DNA of 64,000 nucleotides from Parvibaculum sp. (GTDB taxonomy: Bacteria; Pseudomonadota; Alphaproteobacteria; Parvibaculales; Parvibaculaceae). The stretch is taken from NCBI RefSeq assembly GCF_030694575.1, contig NZ_JAUYUS010000094.1:1-64000 (forward strand). The letters run 5' to 3'. The notes under the pieces are model-generated. The model saw only the letters and a program-made list of their open reading frames with translations, was not told the origin of the DNA and did no database searches. Below, piece after piece: positions 41,213 through 49,092 of this stretch; the stretch's first letter is position 1; every line of letters starts with the position of its first letter. Made by a program: the position numbers and the translations under genes.

Positions 41213-42439
41213 ATGGCCATTCGTTCGACCAAGGTTGTTTTCGACGGCGCGCAGGGCGATGTGCTTGCGGCACTGCTGGATCTGCCGCCGGGACCACCGA
41301 AGGCCTATGCGGTCTTCGCCCATTGCTTCACCTGCTCGAAGGATATTTTTGCGGCGCAACGCATTGCGGCTGCGCTCGCGGAGCGCGGTATCGGCGTGCT
41401 GCGCTTCGACTTCACAGGGCTCGGCATGAGCGGCGGCGAGTTCGCCAATACGAATTTCTCGTCGAATGTCGCCGATCTTCTGCAGGCGGTGGATTTTCTG
41501 CGGCGCCAATACGAGGCGCCGTCCATCCTCATCGGCCACAGCCTCGGCGGGGCGGCCGTACTTGCGGCCGCTGGCGACGTGCCGGAAGCGAAAGCGGTCG
41601 CCACCATCGGCGCGCCGGCGGATGCCGAGCATGTCATCCATAACTTCCACGCCGACCTTTCCAGGATCGAGGAAACCGGAGAAGCGGAAGTTACGCTTGC
41701 AGGCCGCAAATTCTCGATCCGCAAGCAGTTCCTCGACGATGTACGCGGACAGAACATCGCCGCCCGCGTCGCTTCGCTCAGAAAAGCATTGCTGATCTTC
41801 CACGCACCGCTCGATCAGACGGTCGGCATCGAGAATGCCGCCCGGATTTTCGACGCGGCAAAGCATCCGAAGAGTTTCGTCTCGCTCGATACGGCAAGCC
41901 ACCTCCTCGCAAAGCGAAACGATGCCCTTTATGTCGCGGAGGTGCTGGGCGCGTGGGCCTCACGTTACATCGGCGCGGGCGAGGAGGAGAGAGACGAGCC
42001 GGGCAGAGAAGGCGTCACCGTTTCGGAAACCGGCGTGGGCAAGTTCCAGCAGCGCGTGTCGAGCGGCGCTCACCGTCTGCTGGCCGACGAACCCGAAAGC
42101 CATGGCGGCCTCGACAGCGGCCCGAACCCCTACGATTTCCTGTCGATCGCGCTCGGGGCCTGCACTTCCATGACGTTGCGCATGTATGCCGATCTCAAGG
42201 GCCTCGATCTCGGCCGCGTCTCCGTCACGGTGGACCACAAGAAAGTTCATGCAAAGGACTGCGAGGAGTGCGCCGGGGGAAGAGAGGGTTATATCGACCG
42301 CTTCGAGCGGGTCATCCGCATCGAGGGCGGCTTCGATCCCGCGATAGGCGAGAAAATCAAGGAAATAGCCGGCAAATGCCCGGTCCATCGAACGCTTGAG
42401 CGAAGCTCCGTGGTCGTCACCAAGATCGCCTCCAGCTGA
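41213..42439 (+). CDS. Alpha/beta hydrolase-OsmC fusion protein
   Basis: 408 residues from the ATG at 41213; upstream frame extension is unlikely to be coding. Residues 1-250 are an alpha/beta hydrolase with the nucleophile elbow GHSLGG near residue 108 and a catalytic His in DTASHLL. Residues about 270-405 are an OsmC/Ohr domain with the two redox Cys in LGACTSMTLRMYA and GKCPVHRTL. OsmC proteins reduce organic hydroperoxides. The fusion is a known but uncharacterised architecture; the hydrolase may release the peroxide or fatty acid from an ester. It neighbours the GSR genes, which fits an oxidative-stress role. Confidence 0.92.
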   Translation: MAIRSTKVVFDGAQGDVLAALLDLPPGPPKAYAVFAHCFTCSKDIFAAQRIAAALAERGIGVLRFDFTGLGMSGGEFANTNFSSNVADLLQAVDFLRRQYEAPSILIGHSLGGAAVLAAAGDVPEAKAVATIGAPADAEHVIHNFHADLSRIEETGEAEVTLAGRKFSIRKQFLDDVRGQNIAARVASLRKALLIFHAPLDQTVGIENAARIFDAAKHPKSFVSLDTASHLLAKRNDALYVAEVLGAWASRYIGAGEEERDEPGREGVTVSETGVGKFQQRVSSGAHRLLADEPESHGGLDSGPNPYDFLSIALGACTSMTLRMYADLKGLDLGRVSVTVDHKKVHAKDCEECAGGREGYIDRFERVIRIEGGFDPAIGEKIKEIAGKCPVHRTLERSSVVVTKIASS

Positions 42440-42501
42440 GCCTCCCGAAGCCACTCGTCGAAAATCTCGATTTCCCGGTTTGGGCAGATTTGCGAAAAAA
42501 A

Positions 42502-42518
42502 ATGCGAGTCAGTCGCAT
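42502..42518. promoter_or_regulatory. Fur-like palindrome upstream of TonB-dependent receptor
   Basis: ATGCGAGTCAGTCGCAT: perfect 6-bp arms around GTCAG, in an AT-rich stretch 65 bp before the receptor start. It resembles Fur-type sites such as AATGCGAATCATTCGCATT, so iron repression is plausible. Confidence 0.55.
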
Positions 42519-42582
42519 GTACAAAGAATTGTAAAAGATATATGAACCTCCCGTTGGAACAGCAGAACGCCCGGGGGATCTC

Positions 42583-44853
42583 ATGAAATCGTTGAAGCAC
42601 ACATCCACCTTGCTGCGCGGCCGGGGAGCTTTCGCTCTGACCGCCGCCCTGATCGCAGGCCCCGCTCTCGCGCAGGAGGAAGCGTCAGCGCTCAAGGAGG
42701 AGACCGTCCATATCCTCAAGGGCCTCGTCGTCACCAGCACGGCCGAGGAGACTTCCGAGGTCGGCGGCTCGGTCACCTTCATCGACAAGGAAGAGCTCGA
42801 GACGTTCTCTTATACCGACATCAATCGGACCTTGCGCCTCGTCCCCGGCGTCCAGATTCAGGAAGAGGACGGCTACGGCCTTCGCCCAAATATCGGTATT
42901 CGCGGCTCCGGCAACGATCGCAACAGCAAGATCGTCGTTATGGAAGACGGCGTGCTGATGGCGCCGGCGCCCTATGCGGCTCCCGCCGCTTATTACTTCC
43001 CTTTCACGGGCCGGATGGAAGCGATCGAGATCACCAAGGGTCCGGCCGCAATCAAATACGGTCCCTCAACCGTCGGCGGCGCGATCAATCTATTCTCGAC
43101 CTCGATCCCGGACAATGAAGACGGCAGCCTGTCGGGCTCGCTGAAAGTATTGGGCGGCGAGGACAACACACTTCGCGTTCACGGCTATGCCGGCGGCTGG
43201 GTGCCGATGAACCAAGCGTGGGACGTCGGCATCCTGTTCGAGACGCTGCAGGACCGCACCGACGGCTTCAAGACGGTCGATGGCGGCGGAGATACCGGCT
43301 ACTACATTCAGGATTATGTCGGCAAGCTCGCCTTCCGCAGCAAGGCCGGCTCCGGTCTGCGCCAGGCATTCGAATTCAAGGTGCAGGTTTCGGACGAAAA
43401 TTCCGATGAGACCTATCTTGGCCTCACCCCCGCCGATTTCGCTACCAATCCCTACCGGCGCTACGCGGCGAGCCGTCTCGACGAGATGAATGTCGATCAC
43501 AAGATATTTCAAGGCACGCACCGCGTCGACTTCGACAACGACACCAATCTGACGACGACGGCCTATTACACCGAAACGGCGCGCGCCTGGTACAAGATCA
43601 ACGATGTGCGGCAGACCGGTGCGCCCGCATGGACCAGCATTTCCAGCGCGATCAGCGACCCTGCCAACGGCACCGAGCGCGACATCCTGCGCGGCATCGC
43701 CGACGGCGAAATCCGTGTGCGCAACAATAACCGCGAATACTATACCGCCGGCATCCAGTCGGTCCTCGGTACAACATTCCTGACTGGCGACATCGCGCAT
43801 TTCGTCGAGGCTTCGGCACGCTACCATCAGGACGAAGAAGACCGCTTCCAGAACCAGGACGTATATGCGATGACCGGCGGCCAACTGACGCTGATCACGG
43901 CGGGCGCGCCGGGCAGCCAGGAAAACCGCGTCGGCGACGCCAAGGCATGGGCTTTCTTCGTGCGCGACACGATCGACTGGGGAAATCTCACCCTCGTTCC
44001 CGGCCTGCGCTACGAGACGATCAAGCTGCGCCGCACCGACTATGCGCTCAACAACCCTGCCCGCACTGCGCCGATTGCCGTTCTCGAGAACTCGATCGAT
44101 GTATTCATTCCGGGTGTCGGCGCGACCTATTACCTGACCGATGAGTGGCAAATCGTCGGCGGCGTGCATCGCGGGTTCGCCGCGCCAGGGCCGGGCTCCA
44201 CGTCCAGCGAGGAAACATCCGTCAACTACGAGGGCGGCTTCCGCTACGGTGCCGGCGAATTCACCTTCGAGGCGATCGGCTTTTTCAACGACTATTCGAA
44301 CCTGCTTGGCACCTGCACGGCCTCGACAGGCGGCGGCTGCACGATCGGCGCGCAGTTCGACGGTGGCGAGGTGGATGTAAAGGGGCTTGAGGTGACGGCC
44401 GGCTACGATGCGGGCCGCCTGCTCGGGATCGGCCTCAACGTGCCGCTCGGCGTGGTCTATACCTACACAACGTCAGAGTTCAAGACGAGCTTCTCCAGCG
44501 GCTTCGGCCCGTGGGGCACGGTGACGGCGGGCGACGAGTTGCCCTATCTGCCGAAGCACCAGCTGACACTGACGGCGGGCCTCGAAGGCGAAAACTGGCG
44601 GACCCATCTGCTCGCCTCCTATGTCGACGAGACCCGTTCGGTCGCCGGTACGGGCGCGATCCCGTACAACCAGCTGATCGACGAGCGCATCATCTTCGAC
44701 CTGTCGGCGGAATACGACATCGTGCCGGGCGTGACGCTGCTCGGGATCGTCGAGAACCTGACGGACGAGGTCTACAATGTCTCGTTCGATCCGGCCGGTG
44801 CCCGGCCGGGCAAGCCCCGCACCATTCTGGGCGGCGTTCGCTTCACATTCTGA
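42583..44853 (+). CDS. TonB-dependent outer-membrane receptor
   Basis: 756 residues. Signal peptide to about residue 30 (PALAQ), plug domain (about 45-160, with RLVPGVQIQEEDGYGLRPNI and KGPAAIKYGPSTVGGAINL), then a 22-strand barrel ending in GGVRFTF. The overall style, with GIRGSGNDRNSKI in the plug, is that of FecA-like ferric-citrate or siderophore receptors. No FecR/FecI pair is adjacent and the N-terminal signalling extension is absent. A Fur-like palindrome precedes it. Substrate is inferred to be an iron chelate. Confidence 0.92.
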   Translation: MKSLKHTSTLLRGRGAFALTAALIAGPALAQEEASALKEETVHILKGLVVTSTAEETSEVGGSVTFIDKEELETFSYTDINRTLRLVPGVQIQEEDGYGLRPNIGIRGSGNDRNSKIVVMEDGVLMAPAPYAAPAAYYFPFTGRMEAIEITKGPAAIKYGPSTVGGAINLFSTSIPDNEDGSLSGSLKVLGGEDNTLRVHGYAGGWVPMNQAWDVGILFETLQDRTDGFKTVDGGGDTGYYIQDYVGKLAFRSKAGSGLRQAFEFKVQVSDENSDETYLGLTPADFATNPYRRYAASRLDEMNVDHKIFQGTHRVDFDNDTNLTTTAYYTETARAWYKINDVRQTGAPAWTSISSAISDPANGTERDILRGIADGEIRVRNNNREYYTAGIQSVLGTTFLTGDIAHFVEASARYHQDEEDRFQNQDVYAMTGGQLTLITAGAPGSQENRVGDAKAWAFFVRDTIDWGNLTLVPGLRYETIKLRRTDYALNNPARTAPIAVLENSIDVFIPGVGATYYLTDEWQIVGGVHRGFAAPGPGSTSSEETSVNYEGGFRYGAGEFTFEAIGFFNDYSNLLGTCTASTGGGCTIGAQFDGGEVDVKGLEVTAGYDAGRLLGIGLNVPLGVVYTYTTSEFKTSFSSGFGPWGTVTAGDELPYLPKHQLTLTAGLEGENWRTHLLASYVDETRSVAGTGAIPYNQLIDERIIFDLSAEYDIVPGVTLLGIVENLTDEVYNVSFDPAGARPGKPRTILGGVRFTF

Positions 44854-44877
44854 GGGGCCGGCCTTCATCCAAAGTTG

Positions 44878-44917
44878 AGGCGCGACCGAGGGCGAAAGTC
44901 ATAGGTCGCGCCTTTTT
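44878..44917 (+). terminator. Intrinsic terminator of receptor gene
   Basis: AGGCGCGACC and GGTCGCGCCT form a perfect 10-bp stem (16-nt loop) followed by TTTTC. Confidence 0.85.
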
Positions 44918-45080
44918 CGTGGGGGCGCAGCGCTTTAGGGCCGAGGCGTGGCAACAAAGACGCAGGCCCCACCCTTCGCCTCCTAACTCATTGATCCAAA
45001 ACGATAGTGTCCGACAATAGCCGGTGCCTGCGGGGTCTTCCCCGGTGGGGCATCCGGAGGTGTGCGGCCATCGGTCGGGA

Positions 45081-45120
45081 CCGTCACCCCACTGTCACAA
45101 AAGTGGAACCTAACCGTCAT
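45081..45120 (+). promoter_or_regulatory. Pho boxes upstream of porin gene
   Basis: Heptamers CCGTCAC (45081), CTGTCAC (45092), a weak GTGGAAC (45103) and CCGTCAT (45114) are spaced exactly 11 bp apart, the PhoB box arrangement. They lie about 100-140 bp before the porin start, supporting phosphate-starvation induction. Confidence 0.75.
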
Positions 45121-45221
45121 ATCGCTCTGTTACGAGCGTCGACATGGGGGGTGTTCGCGGCGTCCGTCGCGGCTGCCAATCCTGCAACAGAAGCTCATCC
45201 TTTGAACACGGAGAACGTCAA

Positions 45222-46601
45222 ATGACGTTGAGAAACATTCTGCTGGCCGGCACCGCATTGGGCGCCGCCGTCTTCATGACGGCTCCCGCTTTCGCCGCCA
45301 GCAATACCCAGGCCGAGCTCGATGCCCTGAAAGCGCAGATCGAAGCGCTCCAGCGGAAGATCGACGACGTCGAAATCCATCACGGCAACGCGATCAAGAC
45401 GCTCGAAGAGCGCAAGAGCGATGTCGAAGTCACTCTGAAGAATGGCCGTCCGGAGTTCAAGTCGGCTTCGGGCGCATACTCCCTCGCGATCACGGGCCGT
45501 GCCCACCTCGATTGGGGCGGCTACGACCAGGACGACGCCAGCAGCGCGAATTTCGGCGGTCTCCGTAACAACATCAACTTCCGCCGTGCCATCCTCGGCG
45601 TGACGGGTACGCTCGCGAAGGATTTCGCCTACGACCTGCACTTCAACTTCGGCGACTCCGGCAACGAAAAGTCCGGTGAACTCTACGAAGCCGCGCTGCA
45701 CTACAAGGGTATCGACGGCGTGACGCTCAGCATCGGCGCGATCCAGCCGAAGCTCACGCTCGACGATTCGACCTCGTCGAACGACATCACATTCATGGAA
45801 CGCGCCACGGCCGCGAACCTGATGACCTCGATCGGCGGCGGCGACGGCCGCATGGCGGTCGGCGGTACGTTCAACAACGACAACATCTTCGCCGCCGCTT
45901 ATTACACGATGGGTTCGGTCACCGGCACGGCCGACGACGACACGTCGAGCGCCCTCGGGCGTGTTGCTTATGCGACCTCGCCAGCGGAAGGTCTGAACGT
46001 CCACATCGGCGTTTCCGGCACTCAGGCATTCAATCTGCCCAACGATACGTTCCGCTTCCGCGACCGTCCGGAACTGCGCGTCGACGCGACCCGCATGATC
46101 GACACCGGCGACTTCACGGCTGTGGATTCGATTACGGCTTACGGTCCGGAAATCGCCTTCAACTACGGCCCCTTCCGCGCTCAGGGCGAATATTACCGCT
46201 ATGAAATCGACCAGCGCGGCACCGCCGTCGACCCGGACTTCAGCGCCTGGTATCTGCAGGCCTCCTGGATCATCTCGGGCGAATCCTACAAGTACGACAT
46301 CAAGAAGGGCGCCTATTCCGGCGTGAAGCCCGCCAATCCGTTCACCTCGGTCACGGGCGGCTTCGGTGCATGGGAAGTCGCCGTGCGTTACAGCCAGGCG
46401 GACCTCACCGACACCGTCACCGCAAACAACCGTCGCGGCGGCGAGCAGGACATCATCACGGTGGGCCTGAACTGGTACGCCAACAGCAACGTTCGCTTCA
46501 TGCTCAACTACCTCGACGTTGACGTGGAAGACCGGGCTAACGTGGCCAACCCGAACTTCGGTCATCAGGCCCTCGCGCTGCGTACCCAGTTCGCGTTCTG
46601 A
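45222..46601 (+). CDS. Phosphate-selective porin (OprO/OprP family)
   Basis: 459 residues from the ATG at 45222 with a GGAG site; the longer frame has no support. Signal peptide to about residue 25 (APAFAA), a coiled-coil stretch TQAELDALKAQIEALQRKID (trimerisation helix), then a beta-barrel with the family motif FRRAILGVTGTLAKDFAYDL and a terminal Phe (RTQFAF). OprP-like porins take up phosphate or polyphosphate. Pho boxes upstream match that role, and a PstS-like gene lies downstream on the other strand. Confidence 0.9.
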   Translation: MTLRNILLAGTALGAAVFMTAPAFAASNTQAELDALKAQIEALQRKIDDVEIHHGNAIKTLEERKSDVEVTLKNGRPEFKSASGAYSLAITGRAHLDWGGYDQDDASSANFGGLRNNINFRRAILGVTGTLAKDFAYDLHFNFGDSGNEKSGELYEAALHYKGIDGVTLSIGAIQPKLTLDDSTSSNDITFMERATAANLMTSIGGGDGRMAVGGTFNNDNIFAAAYYTMGSVTGTADDDTSSALGRVAYATSPAEGLNVHIGVSGTQAFNLPNDTFRFRDRPELRVDATRMIDTGDFTAVDSITAYGPEIAFNYGPFRAQGEYYRYEIDQRGTAVDPDFSAWYLQASWIISGESYKYDIKKGAYSGVKPANPFTSVTGGFGAWEVAVRYSQADLTDTVTANNRRGGEQDIITVGLNWYANSNVRFMLNYLDVDVEDRANVANPNFGHQALALRTQFAF

Positions 46602-46640
46602 GAATACGTCCGAACCGGTCCTCGCAGATCGTCAGACGGG

Positions 46641-46668
46641 ATCCCCCGGCGAGCAATCGCCGGGGGAT
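46641..46668 (+). terminator. Strong intrinsic terminator of porin gene
   Basis: ATCCCCCGGCGA and TCGCCGGGGGAT form a perfect 12-bp stem with a 4-nt loop, followed by TTTTC. It isolates the next Pho boxes from porin transcription. Confidence 0.9.
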
Positions 46669-46689
46669 TTTCTTTGGAAAAAGCGCCGG

Positions 46690-46718
46690 CTGTCATCGAA
46701 CTGTCACCGATCTGTCAT
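46690..46718 (+). promoter_or_regulatory. Triple Pho box in a convergent intergenic region
   Basis: CTGTCAT (46690), CTGTCAC (46701) and CTGTCAT (46712) are spaced exactly 11 bp, a near-perfect PhoB operator. It lies after the porin terminator and points rightward, but the only gene to the right (PstS-like) is on the opposite strand and ends at 46870. Confidence 0.85.
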
Positions 46719-46736
46719 CGAGTGCCGGGAGGGCGC

Positions 46737-46859
46737 GACTTGTCCCCCGGTGTGGCGGCGCGGCGAGGGCCGGTGCAAGACGGCAACGGCACAGCGGCAA
46801 CAGCCAAAACGGCAAAAGCACACCCCCGCGATGCGGATGGGTGACAGCGGGGACAAGTC
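46737..46859 (+). ncRNA. Candidate PhoB-controlled structured RNA
   Basis: GACTTGTCCCC (46737-46747) and GGGGACAAGTC (46849-46859) are a perfect 11-bp inverted repeat 123 bp end to end, starting about 18 bp after the triple Pho box, which is where a PhoB-activated transcript would begin. Inside are a hairpin CACCCCCGC/GCGG-GGGTG (46821-46843) and three or four unpaired CGGCAA/CGGCAC repeats. There is no reading frame with a ribosome site. The -10 region is GC-rich and not recognisable. The RNA would end near, and might run antisense into, the PstS-like gene. Confidence 0.5.
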
Positions 46860-46869
46860 CGCGCGGCCT

Positions 46870-47691
46870 TCAATCGAGGTGGAGCTTCTTCCTCTCCTCG
46901 GCGGCGAAGACGTAAGGCAGCGGATAGTGCCCCGCGATGGTCACGTCGTGCTGACCCTGGCTCGAAAGGACGTAATCGAAGAAGGCGCGAGCGGGCTCGC
47001 CCTCCGAACCTTCGACATGGACGATGCGCGCGAGCGGATAGGTTGCGCGCTGCGCGCTTGAAACGGAGGGCGCGGCGCAGTCGCCGCCGTCGGAGAGTTT
47101 CAGCGGGCGGACGTTTTCGCCGCGATAGCCGGCAGGCGCGTAGCCGATGCCGGTGGGGGTGGCCTGAAGCCTGCGGAGCAGGGCCGTCGCGCGCGCGATC
47201 GTTTCGGCGTTTCCGGGAAAGCCCGCGCCAGCCAGCACCTTCGCGGCGAAGAAGTCATTGTCGCTCGCCCCCGGTTCGCGGATGAAGCGCGTCACCGGCT
47301 TCGCGGCCCATTCGCCGGTCGCGCCGGCATCGCCCCATACCGGGTTCTCGCTCGTATAGATCGCCTTCAGCTTCGACAGAGGCAGGCAGTCGAGCGGGTT
47401 GTCCTTGTGGACCAGGATGGCGAGCGTCTCCACGGCGGCGCGGATTTTCACTTTTCCCATGCCCGGGCCCATGCCCGGCGGCACCTCCACAACCGCCACG
47501 TCCGGCTGGAGCATGCGGAAGCTCTCGGTCCAGAGCAACATCAGGCTGCGCGGCGCCGGCGCGGCCGCGATCTCCATCGTGCCGGAAAGTTCCGTATGCG
47601 GTTCATAAGGCGCGTAGCGCTCGTCCAGCGCATGCGCGGGAGAGAGAGCGGAGAAGGAGAGAAGGACGAGGAATATTCTGGAGGTTTTCAT
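46870..47691 (-). CDS. PstS-like periplasmic phosphate-binding protein
   Basis: 273 residues from the ATG at 47689-47691; the longer frame adds twelve unsupported residues. Signal peptide to about residue 21 (SPAHA-L). The PBP fold of PstS-type proteins is seen: SGTMEIAAAPAP, ILVHKDNPLDCLPLSKLKAI, FIREPGASDNDFFAAKVLAG and TGIGYAPAGY. It lacks the canonical phosphate-loop triplet (SGT followed by TGRS), so it may bind another oxyanion or act as a sensor. No PstCAB genes are adjacent. It is downstream of an alcohol dehydrogenase gene on the same strand. Confidence 0.8.
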   Translation of the reverse strand: MKTSRIFLVLLSFSALSPAHALDERYAPYEPHTELSGTMEIAAAPAPRSLMLLWTESFRMLQPDVAVVEVPPGMGPGMGKVKIRAAVETLAILVHKDNPLDCLPLSKLKAIYTSENPVWGDAGATGEWAAKPVTRFIREPGASDNDFFAAKVLAGAGFPGNAETIARATALLRRLQATPTGIGYAPAGYRGENVRPLKLSDGGDCAAPSVSSAQRATYPLARIVHVEGSEGEPARAFFDYVLSSQGQHDVTIAGHYPLPYVFAAEERKKLHLD

Positions 47692-47752
47692 GTATCCGTC
47701 CGGAAGCGACAAACGATCCCCAGCCATGCCGGAAAATTGCGACGGTGTCGTG

Positions 47753-48763
47753 TCAGTCCATCACCAGCACGGCGGCGCCGGTGAGCCGGCCATCGCGGAG
47801 TCGCGCCAGCGCTTCGTTCGCCTCTTCGAGTGGCAGCGTCTCCACCGTCGTCACGACGGGCACTTTGGGCGCGAGCGCCAGAAATTCCTCGCCATCGGCG
47901 CGGGTGAGGTTGGCGACGGAATGGACCGAGCGCTCGCGCCAGAGAATATCGTAGGGAAAGGAAGGGATGTCCGACATGTGAATGCCGGCGCAGACGACGC
48001 GGCCGCCCGGCGCGACGGCCCGGAGCGCGGCGGGGACGAGGGGCCCCGCAGGCGCATAGATGATGGCGGCGTCGAGAAGTTCCGGCGGCGCTTCATCCGA
48101 GCCGCCTGCCCATTCCGCGCCGAGCGAGAGGGCGAAGGATTTCGCGGCCTCGTCGCCCGGCTTCACGAAAGCGAAGAGGCGCCAGCCTTCGTGGCGCGCC
48201 ACCTGGGCGACGATATGCGCGGCGGCGCCGAAGCCGTAAATGCCGAGCAGCCTGCCCTCGCCCGCCATGCGGAGCGAGCGATAGCCGATGAGGCCGGCGC
48301 AGAGAAGAGGTGCCGCTTCCGCCGCGCCGTAGCTTTCGGCGACGGGGAAGCAGAAGCGCGCATCGGCCAGCGTATATTCGGCATAGCCGCCGTCGCGCGT
48401 GTAGCCGGTGAAGAGCGCGTTTTCGCAGAGGTTCTCCTTGCCCGCCTTGCAGTAGCGGCACTCGCCACAAGTCCATCCGAGCCAGGGAATGCCGACGCGC
48501 GCGCCGAGGGCGAGGGCGGCGACGCCTTCGCCCAGCGCGGCGACGCGGCCGACGATCTCGTGGCCCGGCACGAGGGGGAGTTTCGGTTCGGGGAGTTCGC
48601 CGTCTACGACGTGAAGGTCGGTGCGGCAGACGCCGCAAGCCTCGACCTTGACCACGACCTCGCCGGGACCGGGATGCGGCACGGGAAGCTCCGCGAGACG
48701 CAGCGGCTTTCCCGGCGCATCGAGCAGCATGGCGCGCATGGTTTGCGGGAGGGACGAGGACAT
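47753..48763 (-). CDS. Zinc-dependent alcohol dehydrogenase
   Basis: 336 residues. MDR family: catalytic zinc ligands in ACGVCRTDLHVVDGE (Cys and following GHEIVG His-Glu), and four structural-zinc Cys in CGECRYCKAGKENLC. The Rossmann nucleotide motif is GIYGFGAAAH. This resembles AdhA-like enzymes of the zinc-binding dehydrogenase family with broad alcohol or aldehyde substrates. It has an AAAGGAG ribosome site and a palindrome-containing gap upstream. The PstS-like gene follows after 61 bp. Confidence 0.93.
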   Translation of the reverse strand: MSSSLPQTMRAMLLDAPGKPLRLAELPVPHPGPGEVVVKVEACGVCRTDLHVVDGELPEPKLPLVPGHEIVGRVAALGEGVAALALGARVGIPWLGWTCGECRYCKAGKENLCENALFTGYTRDGGYAEYTLADARFCFPVAESYGAAEAAPLLCAGLIGYRSLRMAGEGRLLGIYGFGAAAHIVAQVARHEGWRLFAFVKPGDEAAKSFALSLGAEWAGGSDEAPPELLDAAIIYAPAGPLVPAALRAVAPGGRVVCAGIHMSDIPSFPYDILWRERSVHSVANLTRADGEEFLALAPKVPVVTTVETLPLEEANEALARLRDGRLTGAAVLVMD

Positions 48764-49092
48764 GGGCGGGCTCCTTTGCGGCTCATGTTTTCACAAAGGG
48801 AGCGGGTGTTCGAGGGCGATGACGGTGTCGCGGTCAGGCAGGTTTTTCACGCGGAGGGCGGAGGTGAAGTCCTTTAGTTCTCCCTCCTTTTCCTCGCTTA
48901 CCCCTCCCCGAACGAGCTTGCTCTCTGACAAGCCCTTCGCATGGCTCAGGGCGTTCGATGCTCGAAAAAGTCCGCCGGACTTTTTCGTTCGCTGACGCGA
49001 ACCGCCTCTCACCCCACAGGGGGAGGGTGGAAAGTCAAAGCCGTGCGGTCCCGGCGGCGGGTGGAGATCAGCCGCCGGGAGATCGGCGCGGG
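48764..49092. other. Intergenic region with palindrome and repeat-like sequence
   Basis: 329 bp between two leftward genes. A 73-codon frame here lacks ribosome site and conservation features and was not accepted. The region has pyrimidine-rich tracts (TCTCCCTCC, CCCCTCCCC), a 25-bp palindrome and CCCCACAGGGGG, a mixture typical of interspersed intergenic repeats in such genomes. Confidence 0.45.
48963..48987. terminator. 25-bp palindrome, terminator or repeat
   Basis: CGAAAAAGTCCG-C-CGGACTTTTTCG: perfect 12-bp arms around one base. With A/T runs inside the arms it can terminate transcription from both sides, here the MFS gene. Confidence 0.6.

Larger units (their letters stand above)
44854..45221. 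other. Intergenic region with terminator and Pho boxes
   Basis: 368 bp: the receptor terminator at 44878-44917, then about 160 bp with no recognised feature, then Pho-box repeats at 45081-45120 and the porin leader. No ORF of note. Confidence 0.5.

Noticed and set aside
48791-49012. 73-codon minus-strand frame between MFS and alcohol dehydrogenase genes
   Set aside because: Overlaps the palindrome and C/G tracts; no ribosome site or recognisable fold.
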